DNA of 64,000 nucleotides, taken from Cokeromyces recurvatus (lineage: Eukaryota > Mucoromycota > Mucoromycetes > Mucorales > Mucoraceae). Positions within the stretch are counted from its first letter, which is position 1. Each line of letters starts with the position of its first letter. The translations under genes were made by a program, and so were the position numbers. Below, in pieces: positions 24,294 through 36,354 of this stretch. The notes beneath the pieces are model-generated. The model saw nothing but the letters and a program-made list of their open reading frames with translations, ran no database searches and had not been told where the DNA came from. The stretch is taken from positions 930,001-994,000 of the forward strand of contig NW_026251392.1 of assembly GCF_025118155.1 (NCBI RefSeq), read 5' to 3'.

Positions 24294-24640
24294 ACTTTTA
24301 TTTATATGAATATGCATCTATTTGTGTGTGTGAAGAGAGGGATTGGGTTATTTTATTATGGTTACATTTGTCCCTTAAAATACAAGAATGTGGGGGAAAA
24401 AAAATAGAGATGTGAATTTCTTCTTTTTTCATGTGAGAGAATTATCCTATTTGGTTGTCAATCCGCGGTCTATTTGACATATTTATGAAAGGTTACCATT
24501 TCGTCATTTGCATTTTTGTGTAATCATGATAAGAATTATACTTTTTTAATTTTTCCTCCATATTTTTCATTCATCGATAAAATAAATAGTAAATTTTTTT
24601 TTTATTACTCCTCTCCCCCCCAAATGAATATGAATCATAC

Positions 24641-24808
24641 TTAATATGAGACCACTTTTTTAATTGAATAAAAAAAAAAAAATGTATCAATAGAGTCGGG
24701 ATTGATCGGTAAATAACGATTGGTTTTTTTATTATCCTTCTTCAGGGTTCTCCGCAAAACATGTTCTTCATCCAGATAAAACACAAATCTTGTAGTTGTA
24801 GTAGTCAT
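24641..24808 (-). CDS. possible small ORF, 55 residues
   Basis: An ATG-started frame too short for standard gene calling. The first 42 codons read as ordinary protein (RFVFYLDEEHVLRRTLKK and later NRYLPINPDSIDT), unlike the low-complexity noise around it. It then runs into a homopolymer that encodes four Phe and a short tail. It could be a small protein or a first exon, but I found no convincing partner exon. No family recognised. Confidence 0.3.
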   Translation of the reverse strand: MTTTTTRFVFYLDEEHVLRRTLKKDNKKTNRYLPINPDSIDTFFFFYSIKKVVSY

Positions 24809-27669
24809 TTTATTCTTGAGTGAGGTAGTATAATAAAATTAATAAACTTTTTTTTTTGGTGTTGTACGAAATAATAAATGAATATAGACTCAGCATATAT
24901 GTTAATATCTATTTTTCTCACATTGATGTACATTATTTCTCATGCTTTTGTTACTAGTACTACTTGTAACTTATGTAATAGCTTACTTTTTCCGTATAAT
25001 ACACACACGCCAATTCTCTGTCTTTCGAAACCGAACAAAACAAAAATAACTAAATTTTTTAAACTTTAAAATCCTATTTGTTGAAATAAATATAACTGTT
25101 TATTTTTGTAAAATACGGAAAAAAGTTACAAAAAAAAAAAGAAAAAAAGAAAAAGAAAACCAACAATGATCACACGAGTTTTTAAAAAAAAAAAAAAAAA
25201 AAAAAACGTGGCACATGTTTTAACCCCCACTTTATATCGCACAATTTGGGGAAATAACCAATTTAGAATTTTAATTAAAGTTTTCTGACCCTTTTTTTTC
25301 TCTTTCTTTCCAGTCATTTTTCAGTACTTAAGGAATAAATACGAATATTTTTAACAAAAATAAAAAATAAAAACCAGAATTATTTTTCTTGGATTTTTTT
25401 CTTTAAAAAAAAAAAAAGAGAAAAAAAAATTAAACCTTTTGGACTCTCCCCCCCACTTTTACTTTCTCCTCTTTTCTCTCCTCTTTTATTTATTATAAAA
25501 ATAGGTAATATAAAACAATTTTTTTTTTTGTTTCAATTTCGAAATAAAACACAACTGTTTAAAGAAAAAAGAAAAAAAATTTTTTTTATGGTTTGACCTT
25601 TTTTGTAAAAAAAAAAAAGACTTTAATAGATTTAATTTCAGCAAAAGGGGTATTTGATAAATGTAGACATTTTCAAGTTTATACAACAAACAATAAACTA
25701 TAATTGACTTGAGAGAGCTCTCGTATAAAAATCAAATCCATGTCTTATATATGCGTATAAAAAAAAAAGAAAGAAAAAGGAAAAGGAAAAGGAAAAGGAA
25801 AAGAAAAGAAAGGAAAAGAAAAGAAAGAGATACATAATGATAGGGTGAATTTAACTTCCAGGGGTAAACAGTCATTCTCTGCTGCATAAGAAACCGACTT
25901 TATAATTTTTGTTATTTACTTTACCAAACATGACTTGACTATTTTGTTATTGAATAAATAATGTCATATTATTCAATAATAATCACGCCCTTTTATGAAT
26001 TGAATAAGTGTAAAGCTGAAATAAGGAATCATAGAACGATGATAATAATCACACATGTATACATATAAAAAAAAACATCTTTTAGAGCATATTAGCTATT
26101 GCATGTTAATTAAACTCATGTTCTAGTATTTTAATTATTGTAAGTCTGTTTATTATTATTAGACCAATAGATGAGAGTCTGGGGCTAACGTAAAGTATGA
26201 ATCGATAAAGTGGGGGAGCAATAGTGGAGTTTTTTTATTTATTTATTTATCTTATTTTATTTTTCACTTATTTGGTTTTCGGAGTTTACTATCGGCTTGA
26301 ACGGAACAAATTGCTCCGATATATTATAGTTTATTATTTTAAAGTTTTATAAAGAAGAAAAGAATAACAAAAGACTTATTTATACTGATTAGTAAGGAAA
26401 AAAAAGTGCAAATAAAGAAGAGAAATAAACGTGTATTGACAACTAAAATCATACACGTTTCTAAAATAATGAGAATGACTATTATTTCGTATTTAAATCC
26501 TTTTTTTCTTTTTTCCGCGGAATTTATATCCACATTTCTTATTTTCAAGGGTATCCAAAAGTTCTGTTCGTTTTTATAGACATAATTGAGTCATCATTCT
26601 TCTTCTTTATCAATCCTATTTAACAGATATATTATAAATTGTACTTTTTTATTTATTTATTTATTTTTTTTTTTTTTTTTTTTTTTTTACTTTGAAATGC
26701 TTTATTTTTAGAAGCAATTTCGTTTCAAGTCTACAATTGACACATTGCTTTGTAATAGCTTTTGATCTTTGTTGAGAAAAAGGTGTTTTCAAGCAATATA
26801 ATTTAAAATAACTATTCTTTATCAAGTGAATAACAAATAAGAAGAATGCGTCTTTTTTTTTTCTTTTTCTAAAATGATAACAGCCTTATCATTAAAAAAA
26901 AATGAAAAAAAAAACTAGGGCTTATCAATTTATTTACAGAAATAGTTTTTATTCTATACGATTATATAAAGCAACTATTTTACTACCCAAGTGGAGCATG
27001 AGAATCTACTTGAGAAAGGAAAGTGTACATTATGAAATATATTCTACATATCATAGAGTAAAGTAAAGATAGGCAATTCAAGAGATAAATAAAGAGGGGA
27101 AGGTGACTCGAGAACAATCCTATAAGAAAAAAAATTTTTTTTGTTTTGTTTAAAATGAATGAAAAGAGGATATTCAACGAAGAATAGTAACTGATGGCAA
27201 TGATATTTGATATAGAAGTGCTCTAATGAATAGTCGAATGCGGTCTATATTTAGATAATAGATACATGACTACAAGCAAATGAAAGGATACTCTATATAA
27301 AAGAAAAAAAAATTCGAAAAAGGGTAAAGTAAAAGAAGACTAGTCTCTTTAATGTAAATGATTTCAAATACACAAGTGCAATTTGTTTCTATATGAACAC
27401 TCTCTCATTTACCTGATGGTTCACTATGTGTTAAATAATTGCTTGCTTGTCTACCTACTCATTATTTGCTTTTAATTCTCAATGGTATAAATAAATAAAT
27501 AAACTCACCTACTTTACCCGCAATTCTATACTGTGAATGATTCATATTTAAATAAGCAATCATTTAAATCATTTTATTATATACTGCTATGTTGATTCAC
27601 TTTATATGACAAAAACTGTCGTGATTGACGTTGTTGAAGTTTATAATTTCTTATTACTTTGCTTTTAAG

Positions 27670-27792
27670 CAACAGAATGCATGCTTCTGGTCAGTCAGAC
27701 AATTCGTTTTAGCACTATGGAATGATAATGACGGATTGTATCAGTTGCAGCAGCTACTAGCTTATTGGAAACAACTACATCATCATAAATAG
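27670..27792 (+). pseudogene. coding-like island, possible terminal exon or gene relic
   Basis: Forty codons open up to a TAG, preceded by a good 3' splice site (TTGCTTTTAAG). The translation has normal composition with three Trp (CFWSVRQFVLALWNDNDG and then a Gln- and Leu-rich helix ending in HHHK). I found no upstream exon. It may be a terminal exon of an unrecognised gene or a decayed repeat. Confidence 0.25.
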
Positions 27793-28802
27793 ACTAATAA
27801 CAAAAACGGGCCTACCCTATTTCTAATAAAAGCATCATTTAGTCATATATTAATTTTTGCTTGTAAACACCACAAAGATATATATTTTGGGAAAAAAAAA
27901 AAAAAAAAAAACTTGTAGCAATTGATAATATCTCTAACAAACAATTTGAATATGCAGCAACTTGGAACTAGAATTTTCGGTAGGAGGAGAGAGCTTATCA
28001 TAAAACATATAGTCTAATTCGTGGAGAATGATACATATTTCTGACCAGAGGATAGTCGATGAGGAGCCATCATATAATGAACAAGGCGGTTTAATAGACA
28101 ACTGTTTCAATAAAAAATTATATTAGATTGGGAACTGAGTGAGAAAGATATAAACGACAATATATGTGTAAACAACGGATTGAATGAGATCTGATAAACG
28201 CAAGGCATATTTGGATGAAATTAAGACGTTTTTTTAAAAAAAAAAAAATCCTACTCTAGTAAATCAATATTTTATATTTATTTATGACTCAATTTCAATA
28301 AATAATGATAAAACAGCTTATTGAGTAATTGTTTGACTAGAGTATATAAGTTTCTTACAGTAATTGAGCTTATTAGTATCGAATATTTACTATTTGATAA
28401 ATCTGAAAATTACTTTGTTATTGTGGAAGAAAAAAATTCCGCAATGTGACGACATCTTTTTTTTTCTTTTTTTTTTTGAGTTCAGCCAATATGAAGGGTA
28501 CGAAAAGAAAGGTACAAGTCCATTTAGTCTTATTTTAGTGCTTATGTGAGGTGGTAATTGTTGTGGCGGCGGTTGTATGATTTCATGAATGGGCCCTGGA
28601 TTATTGTTCTTTATTTTAACTTTATAAATTTACTTGTAACCTTTATTCATAGTATTTTTTTTTTCTTTGTTAAACATCTATATTCAATAATAATGTGAGA
28701 TTGGCTATATTATATTGAATGTACAAAAAAAATATATATATATTTCATTTATTTATACTTTTTTTTCCCATTTATTTATTTCTTCTATTTAAAAATTATA
28801 GA

Positions 28803-29531
28803 ATGAATCCTGCTTTTCGTTTAACATCTCAAATCTCTTCATCATGCCAAAAACGTTTATATTCTAGCTCAGCTAACACAACAACTAAGCCTAGTATTGC
28901 TCGTAGTGGGTAATGCGCTTTTTATAGAGAATGCATATACATATTTAAACCAAGTTGCTAATAATAATAATAATAAAGATTTATTGGATTTTTACTAGGT
29001 GTTACTACAGCCAGTGCAGCAGGTTATTATTACCTTTTAGGTGAATATAATAGTGCATCTGCTTCTCTTTTAATATCAGTTCAAGAGCTCCAAGCATCAA
29101 CTGAAAAGGTAATATATAATATGATTTAAAATTCTTACAAGAATTATTAACAAAATAGATGCATATATAGGTGAAGGATTATGCACGTAGAATCGAAACA
29201 ATTGACAGAGACGTTACTAAATTAAAAGAAATGGCTGCAACAAAGCAACAACTATCCGATTTGAAAGTTGATTTTCGTAAATTATATGTAAAGTGTGTTA
29301 TAAATAATCAGATTATTTGCATATTTACATGATCTTCATACTTAGGACACGCTTAATATCGAACATCTCGAATTGAAAACACATGTTTGGGGTTTAGGTA
29401 AGATATATAAACCTGGTTATATTTCTTAAAGATTTTTTAATAATCTTGTTAAATCTTATACAGAGAAAGATTTTAGTAATAATCAACAACAACAAATGAA
29501 TTCTACAGTTATACCAAATTCAACCAATTAA
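28803..29531 (+). CDS. mitochondrial membrane coiled-coil protein of unknown function
   Basis: Five exons, 28803-28909, 28979-29108, 29171-29287, 29346-29397 and 29464-29531, join in frame to 157 residues. The N-terminus is basic and Ser-rich (RLTSQISSSCQKRLYSSS), a likely mitochondrial presequence. One membrane helix follows (GFLLGVTTASAAGYYYLL), then a coiled coil (ELQASTEKVKDYARRIETID to LKEMAATKQQLSDLK), then a conserved-looking NIEHLELKTHVWGL. This arrangement resembles small fungal inner-membrane proteins that are annotated only as hypothetical; I cannot name the family. The real start is the ATG at 28803. An upstream in-frame ATG would add an AT-rich, hydrophobic stretch that looks like 5' UTR. 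Confidence 0.8.
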
Positions 29532-29612
29532 ATTCAATGTTTTCTCTTTAAGACTTATTACAGACAGAAAAGTAATGTAGGCTTGTAATATTATCAAACG
29601 TCTTAATAAAAC

Positions 29613-29645
<33 letters not shown>

Positions 29646-30655
29646 AGTGAGATAAAAAAAAAAGAATAATAATAGATATCATTCCGCTTAGAACAAGGGA
29701 GGAGAGGAGAATAAACGTTCGAATGCTAATAGTTACTTTATTAAATGGACATTGATTTACCTCTTTTTTGTTTATATTATTTTTACCATTTTTTGATATA
29801 TAAAATAATTCACATTAAGGAATATTTGAAATAAACTTACTTGTGAAGTACTGGCACAAACCTAATCAAATAAATATATACATGTATATAACTACTGGGC
29901 TGCTCATTGAAACAAGACAAATAAGGACAATACAATAAACTTTTGCACTATAATTTTTTCTAAAATAAAAAAAATAAAAAATAAAAAAATAGAAAAAATA
30001 AAAAAATAAAAAAAAAAGTAAAAAAAATAAATAAAAAAAAAAGTAAAACAATACAAAACAAAAATTAAAAAAAAAATAAACACACCCAGTTCACACACTT
30101 GTACATGCTATTTGTTAGGATCCTGTTCATTCTATAAACAGAAGATCAACCAATAGAAGTGAGATCAACAAGATGGGGAACTCATTGTTTTGTAATTTTC
30201 TACAAATTGCAAAATTTTACTCTCTACGATTCAATAACAAATTTTTAATATTATCCATAAATCAATCAATAGATAAACATATACATGAATATAGTATTAA
30301 TAATTTTACAAACTTACATCTTGTTTCTTTAATATGAGCAAAAGACAAAGCTAAGATAATATTGCTAATTTAGGTCTTTTTTTTTTTTTCAGTGAGCAAT
30401 AAATGAGGAACTAGTAAAGCCTCTTATTAGGTATCTATAGTGGCGTTTAGAATGATTTTGACTGCTTTTTCAGGGTACACATTTAATATACTTGTAGCTT
30501 TCCGTAGCACTTGAAAGTGGATCAATCAAGATATTTAATGCCCGTTAAAATTTATTGGTTAACAACCGAAACAATACTTGTATATTTGTATTATAACAAA
30601 AAAATTTTTAAAAAAATTTTCATTTAACAGAACCTAATTGTCAAAAGACTGAATT

Positions 30656-30687
<32 letters not shown>

Positions 30688-30796
30688 CTTTAACGTTTTT
30701 GTTCCTATTCACAAAACCTTTTTGTGGACTCCCTCTTTGATTTATTCTTTTTTGAACTTTTACGCTCTAATCCATTCTCTATAATTTATAATCAAA
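29532..30796. promoter_or_regulatory. upstream region of the eEF3 gene
   Basis: About 1.26 kb without a gene. It contains a 30-nt A run (29614-29643), an A-rich AAATAAA-type stretch (about 29958-30078) and a 30-nt T run (30658-30687) ending 109 bases before the eEF3 ATG. A CT-rich leader follows, as in strongly expressed fungal genes. Exact elements cannot be mapped by eye. Confidence 0.5.
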
Positions 30797-33700
30797 ATGC
30801 CAGCTGCTGCTGCCGCCAAGAATAATACTCAGAGCGAAATCCAGAGTAAGAAGATGTCAGTCGTCTCTGTTACTCCTTCTGAGGTTGAGACCAAGAAGGC
30901 CATGGATATTGTTAAGAAGCTCGCCGCTGCTTCTGATGAAGAACGTGAAGCTGTCGCCGCTGAACTTGCTGCCATTGTTAAGGCTAACGGTATCCTCTCT
31001 CTCAAGTCCGTTATCGATGCTCTCAAGAAGGACATTGCTAGCAAGAAGAATGCCGGTGCTCGTGCTGGTGCTATTGCTGCTATCGTTGCTCTTACCAACG
31101 AAAACATCGATAGTCAAACTGAACCCTTCGTTGTTCCTTTCCTTGTCAACCTTTTGGAACTTCAAGCTGACAAGCAAGCTGCTGTTAAGGCTGCCGCTGA
31201 AGCTGCTGCTAAGAACTTGGTTGAAAAGATGAACCCTCTTGCTTCTCCTCTCATGGTTCCTTACATCCTTGAAGGTCTCGGTAACTCTTGCAAGTGGCAA
31301 ACCAAGATGCTCTCTCTTGAACTCTTGGAACTCCTTGCCAAGAAGAACTCTGCTGAATTCATTGTTGCTATTCCTGATGTCATCCCTGTCGTCTCTGACT
31401 GTATGTGGGATACCAAGACTGATGTCAAGAAGAAGGCCACTGAAACTATGGGCGTTATCTGTTCTCTTGTTGATAACAAGGATATTGAACGTTTCATTCC
31501 TGCTGTCATTACCTGTATCAACCACCCTGAGAATGTCCCCGAGACCATTCACTTGCTTGGTGCCACTACCTTCGTTCAAGAGGTTGACTCTGCTACCCTT
31601 TCCATCATGGTTCCTCTCTTGAACCGTGGTTTGAATGAACGTGCTACCCCTATCAAGCGTAAGTCTGCCTTGATTATCGATAACATGTCCAAGCTTGTCG
31701 ATGATCCTGATGTCGCTGCTCCTTTCTTGCCTCTTCTCTTGCCTGCTCTTGAAAAGGTTCAAGATATCGTTGCTGATCCTGAATGTCGTGGTGTCGTCCA
31801 GAAGGCATTGGCTACCCTTAAGCGTATTGGTAACCCTGGTGTCGAAGTCTTCACTAAGGATCAAAAGAAGGTCAAGGTTGAGACCTCCATCAAGGAACTC
31901 TTGCCTGAAAACATGGATGACTTCCTCAACACTACCGTTACCTTCATGAACGACGTCGCTCTCTCCCTCTGTGTCTCCAAGAACTTCTTCAAGGAAGCCT
32001 GGATTAAGGCCCTCGCCCCTTATGCCAAGTCCTTCCTCTCTGCTGAAGATGCTGAAAACCTTGCTGCCTCTGCCTTGAACAAGTGTGAGGAAGCTGTTAC
32101 TCCCAAGGACCCTGAGGAAGAAGATGATGAAGGTGAAGATCTCTGTAACTGTGAATTCTCTCTTGCCTATGGTGCCAAGATCTTGTTGAACCGTACCGCC
32201 CTTCGTCTCAAGCGTGGTCGTCGTTATGGTCTCTGTGGTGCTAACGGTTGTGGTAAGTCTACCTTGATGCGTGCCATCGCTAACGAACAAGTTGAAGGTT
32301 TCCCCCCTCGTTCTGAACTCAAGACCGTCTATGTCGAACACGATATTGATGGTTCTGAGGCCGAGACCCCCCTTGTTGACTTCATCTTGTCCTCTGAAGG
32401 TGTTGAGACCAAGGACCCTGAAGAAGTTCGTAAGATCCTCTTGGACTATGGTTTCACTGAACAAATGGTTACCAAGATGTCTATCGGTGAACTCTCTGGT
32501 GGTTGGAAGATGAAGCTTGCCCTTGCTCGTGCCATGTTGATGAATGCTGATATCCTCTTGTTGGACGAACCTACTAACCACTTGGATGTTGTTAACGTTG
32601 CCTGGTTGGAGAACTACCTCCTTGGTCTCAAGTCTGTCACCTCCATCATCGTCTCCCACGATTCTGGTTTCTTGGACCATGTCTGTTCTGATATCATTCA
32701 CTACGAACCCAACTACAAGCTCAAGCGTTATAAGGGTAACTTGTCCGAATTCGTCAAGAAGGTCCCCCGTGCCGCCTCTTACTACTCCCTTGAGGCCTCT
32801 CAAATCTCCTTCAAGTTCCCTGAACCTGGTTACCTCGAAGGTATCAAGACCAAGGAACGTGCCATCTTGAAGATGAAGAACGTTGACTTCCAATACCCTG
32901 GTTCTGATCGTAAGCAATTGATTGACATCTCCATGCAATGTTCCTTGGCCTCTCGTGTTGCCGTCATCGGTCCTAACGGTGCTGGTAAGTCTACCTTGAT
33001 CAAGTTGTTGACTGGTGAAATTGAATCTGAGGTCGGTACCGTCTGGAAGCATCCTAACTTGCGTATCGCCTATGTCGCCCAACACGCCTTCCACCACATC
33101 GAGAAGCACTTGGACAAGACCCCCAACGAATACATCCAATGGCGTTACGCTACTGGTGAAGATCGTGAAGAACTTGACAAGAATGATCGTATGAACGCTG
33201 ATGCCAACAAGAAGATGGCTGAACAAGTCTTTGTCATTGATGGTGAGAAGCGTGTCGTCGAAGCCCTCGTCGGTCGTCGTAAGCTTAAGCAATCTTATGA
33301 ATACGAAGTCTCCTGGGTCGGTCGTTCCTCTGTCGATAACACCTGGATCTCTCGTCAAAAGCTTGAAGACATGGGTTTCGGTAAGAAGATCGCTGAAGTT
33401 GACTCCGCTGAAGCTGCCAAGATGGGTCTTAACCGTCCCTTGACCTCCAAGGAAATTGAAAAGCACTTGTCTGAAATTGGTCTCGAAGCCGAATTCGCTA
33501 CTCACTCTCGTATTCGTGGTCTCTCTGGTGGTCAAAAGGTCAAGTTGGTCATTGGTGCTGCCATGTGGAACAAGCCTCACATGTTGGTTCTTGACGAACC
33601 TACTAACTATTTGGATCGTGAATCCCTTGGTGCCCTTGCTCAAGCCATTAAGGAATACGGTGGTGGTGTCGTGATCGTTACTCACAACCGTGAATTCTCT

Positions 33701-33958
33701 GAAGCCCTCTGTACTGAAGTTTGGAAGGTCGACAATGGTCGCTTGACTCCCTCTGGTCACAACTGGGTCACTGGTAACGGTACTACTGCTATCAAGGAAC
33801 AAGAAGCTGAAGATATGGTTGATGCTCAAGGTAACACTATTAAGGCTGTTGAAAAGAAGAAGAAGTTGACTTCCAAGGAACTCCGTAAGAAGAAGAAGGA
33901 GCGTATGGAACGTCGTAAGCGTGGTGAAGAAGTCTACACTACTGATGAAGAACTCTAA
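30797..33958 (+). CDS. TEF3: translation elongation factor 3 (eEF3)
   Basis: Fungal ribosome-associated ABC-F ATPase that promotes E-site tRNA release. A single uninterrupted frame of 1053 residues, the usual length. The order is HEAT repeats (to about 340), a helical bundle, ABC1, ABC2 with an inserted chromodomain, and a Lys-rich tail. ABC1 has Walker A GANGCGKST (481-489), signature LSGGW (566-570) and Walker B with DEPTNHLD (590-597). ABC2 has Walker A GPNGAGKST (725-733), signature LSGGQ (909-913) and DEPTNYLD (933-940). The insertion (about 825-880) contains YEYEVSWVGR. Unlike its neighbours, the gene lacks introns and uses strongly preferred C- and T-ending codons, as expected for very high expression. 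The first 19 residues upstream of a second in-frame Met (MSVVSV) are Ala/Lys-rich; either start is possible. Confidence 0.98.
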   Translation: MPAAAAAKNNTQSEIQSKKMSVVSVTPSEVETKKAMDIVKKLAAASDEEREAVAAELAAIVKANGILSLKSVIDALKKDIASKKNAGARAGAIAAIVALTNENIDSQTEPFVVPFLVNLLELQADKQAAVKAAAEAAAKNLVEKMNPLASPLMVPYILEGLGNSCKWQTKMLSLELLELLAKKNSAEFIVAIPDVIPVVSDCMWDTKTDVKKKATETMGVICSLVDNKDIERFIPAVITCINHPENVPETIHLLGATTFVQEVDSATLSIMVPLLNRGLNERATPIKRKSALIIDNMSKLVDDPDVAAPFLPLLLPALEKVQDIVADPECRGVVQKALATLKRIGNPGVEVFTKDQKKVKVETSIKELLPENMDDFLNTTVTFMNDVALSLCVSKNFFKEAWIKALAPYAKSFLSAEDAENLAASALNKCEEAVTPKDPEEEDDEGEDLCNCEFSLAYGAKILLNRTALRLKRGRRYGLCGANGCGKSTLMRAIANEQVEGFPPRSELKTVYVEHDIDGSEAETPLVDFILSSEGVETKDPEEVRKILLDYGFTEQMVTKMSIGELSGGWKMKLALARAMLMNADILLLDEPTNHLDVVNVAWLENYLLGLKSVTSIIVSHDSGFLDHVCSDIIHYEPNYKLKRYKGNLSEFVKKVPRAASYYSLEASQISFKFPEPGYLEGIKTKERAILKMKNVDFQYPGSDRKQLIDISMQCSLASRVAVIGPNGAGKSTLIKLLTGEIESEVGTVWKHPNLRIAYVAQHAFHHIEKHLDKTPNEYIQWRYATGEDREELDKNDRMNADANKKMAEQVFVIDGEKRVVEALVGRRKLKQSYEYEVSWVGRSSVDNTWISRQKLEDMGFGKKIAEVDSAEAAKMGLNRPLTSKEIEKHLSEIGLEAEFATHSRIRGLSGGQKVKLVIGAAMWNKPHMLVLDEPTNYLDRESLGALAQAIKEYGGGVVIVTHNREFSEALCTEVWKVDNGRLTPSGHNWVTGNGTTAIKEQEAEDMVDAQGNTIKAVEKKKKLTSKELRKKKKERMERRKRGEEVYTTDEEL

Positions 33959-34153
33959 GCACGTAAAAAAAAAAAAAACATTTTCTTTTTCATATATAAA
34001 CATATGTAGCATACAATAGCATTATTATTATTTTTTTTTTTTTTACCTTAGACATTTCACATCATATCAATCTCTTTTTGTTCTTAATTTCTTTTTTACA
34101 TGTTTAAATTTTTATAAAATAAAAATTTGTTATAAATCTTTTTTTCAAATATA

Positions 34154-34187
<34 letters not shown>

Positions 34188-34742
34188 TTTTTTTGTATAT
34201 TATGTATATTGCAACTATTATTTATCGTTATGACATTCACTATTTTATTATTCAAGAGTAAGAAGGTTTGAATACAAAGAAAAAAAAAAGGTAATAAAAA
34301 ATACTTCTTGTTGATATGCAATCGTAATTGATTATTAGTATATTTCATTGAAGAAAAATATATTCATTGGGTTTCTTTTTTGATTCTAAATATAATACGA
34401 GATTTAACCGAAATTATGTAAAAGGAGGGATGGAAAGGAATTAAAGGGACAAGGAAAAAAAAAAATAAGCTTTCTTTCTTTCTTTTTCTTTATTATTATT
34501 AAATGAATCTTCAACTACGTAAATTCATACAAAACTGAATTTAGAGCCAAAATAGAAAATAGTAGACATCATAGATTCTTTTGAAACTATTTATTTCAAT
34601 TTCAAATAAAAAGCTATTATTAAGTTTCGTGTAAATGAAATCAACAAAGAAGTCTATAATAAATGTAAAATCTGTAGTATGTATATTAATGATACTAATA
34701 TGTATTGACTGCATATAACCTGAACTACCGAATTTCACTGTC

Positions 34743-34776
<34 letters not shown>

Positions 34777-35154
34777 GCTTTCTTCATATTATTTTCTCCT
34801 TCTACCCCTTTTCCTCCTCTTCCTCCCTTTCTTTTTTTCACACTAATAAACAATTGATTCTATAAAGGAAACCACCATTTTTACTGGACAATATAAAGGG
34901 ATGATAAATAAAGAAAAAAGTAATAAAGTGCATAAAAGGAATTCTATATAATGCAGGTTTATTTCATTTTATTAATTATACGGTAATAATAGGAGGAAAA
35001 AAAAAGTCTATAATCTCGGTAAAACACACACACATATTAAACTATATCATAAAACTAAACAATCAAATGATAAAATAGAAACATTTATTTACTTTTTTTT
35101 TATTACTATAATCTACAATGTATTATATATCCTATATATCTTTTTATTTTTTCT

Positions 35155-35211
<57 letters not shown>

Positions 35212-35442
35212 TCGAGACCCCCTTTGTTTCTCAATTTGATCCAGACTTACACGCACAGACACACGATAATTCACTAAACAACATGTCAAGTATTTTGTGT
35301 ATGTCTCCTGAAAATATGTGTTTCTCGAGGGAAACTTACCAAAATATATAAATTTAAATCCTTTTTTTTTTTTTTTGCCACTTTTTTTTTTCCCTTTCTT
35401 TATCAATAAATAGATACGGATACTGTGTTAAACAAGACAAAA
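33959..35442. other. gene-free stretch with long homopolymers
   Basis: Downstream of eEF3. It holds an (AT)n plus T run at about 34147-34194, a 29-nt A run (34746-34774) and a 54-nt T run (35157-35210). No exon seen; open frames here are produced by the homopolymers. Confidence 0.6.
35157..35210. repeat. poly(T) tract, 54 nt
   Basis: Uninterrupted T run on the + strand about 230 bases upstream of the secreted DPBB gene. Confidence 0.9.
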
Positions 35443-36152
35443 ATGAAAATGCATTTAATTATTAACTCTGTCAATTTTCTGATTTTGATATATTTAATAT
35501 CAGTGCAAGCTGTGAATGGTACACCTGATGGTAGACGAGGTATTGCAAGAATGATGAACTTTTCCGAAAAAGATCACGAGTCAGTAGTAATAGGAAAACG
35601 AGATAAAGTGACATGGTAAATAATATACATATTTGATGTGTTCTAATATTATTCATATTCATATCCATATACACACGCACATATATATATATATATATAT
35701 ATATATAGGTACAATGGATATGACCTTAAGGAAGCTGCTTGCTTTAGTAGAAATGGGTTGCCTCGTTTTGATGCCGGTGTGAATGACATGATTGGCGCTA
35801 TGGTAAATAAATAATATATACACACATATATATATATACTTACATATACAAACATCCTATGAACATATAACTTCATTTATTATAGGCTATGCATAATTTT
35901 GAACAATGTAACAAATGTATGCAAATCACAAATAACCGACAAAAATCCAAAAAGATTGTAGTCCAAATTGTTGATAAATGTGCAGCTTGTAAAATTGGGA
36001 AATGGATTGATTTAACACCAGGAGCCTTTAAGAAGCTTTCAGAAGATGGTGACCTTGATGTAGGTGTGCTTGACATCAGCTATAAGCCAGTTAAATGTCC
36101 TGAAGGAGGTGTCTTTGATAAGTTAGCTAAAATGTTAGTAGAAAATGAGTAA
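35443..36152 (+). CDS. secreted double-psi beta-barrel protein (RlpA/barwin/expansin-like)
   Basis: Three exons, 35443-35615, 35709-35802 and 35886-36152, join in frame to 177 residues. The N-terminus is a signal peptide (a basic start, then INSVNFLILIYLISVQAVNG), so the product is exported. A Lys/Arg-rich propeptide-like stretch ending in GKRDKVTW follows. The DPBB fold starts with TWYNGYDLKEAACFSRN, includes the Cys pair in FEQCNKCMQIT, and has VVQIVDKCAACKIGKWIDLT with the conserved Asp, then LSEDGDLDVGVLDISYK near the end. The KR in the propeptide could be a Kex2 site. Proteins of this fold in fungi act at cell walls or as secreted effectors; there is no sugar-binding module, so the role is unknown. 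Confidence 0.88.
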
Positions 36153-36354
36153 TCATCATATATATAGATATAGATATTATCTTTATTTCTTTCTTTTTGT
36201 TGTTGTTGTATATTATATATATATAGATGAATTGGTATAATACATTGAATAAATATAAATTAAATGATCAAAGTCTAGAACTTTAAACGGATGTCAAAAA
36301 CGCTTTTTATTGTATTATACGTCATAAAATGTGGTAATGTAAATAATTACATAA

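Larger units (their letters stand above)
24294..28802. other. gene-poor stretch of about 4.5 kb with two coding-like islands
   Basis: Mostly AT-rich sequence with short A runs and a (AAAAGG)n stretch at about 25770-25825. Two short islands look more like protein than the surroundings: a minus-strand ORF at 24641-24808 and a plus-strand frame at 27670-27792 (both entered separately). Otherwise I see no gene. Confidence 0.5.

Noticed and set aside
26210..26320. GGAGCAAT ... ATTGCTCC inverted repeat as a transposon end
   Set aside because: Eight bases only, with no further similarity outside them and no element between.
25126..30098. Phe/Lys-rich short frames across 25-30 kb
   Set aside because: They are translations of A/T homopolymers with no normal protein composition.
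31239..33674. Several Leu/Ser-rich plus-strand frames inside eEF3
   Set aside because: They are shifted readings of the eEF3 gene produced by its biased codons.
30857..34012. 1051-codon antisense frame over eEF3 as a gene
   Set aside because: It is fully explained by codon bias in the sense gene, its translation has no recognisable domain, and other frames of eEF3 are also unusually open.
35113..35406. Frames on both strands over the 54-nt T run
   Set aside because: Poly-Phe and poly-Lys artefacts of the homopolymer.
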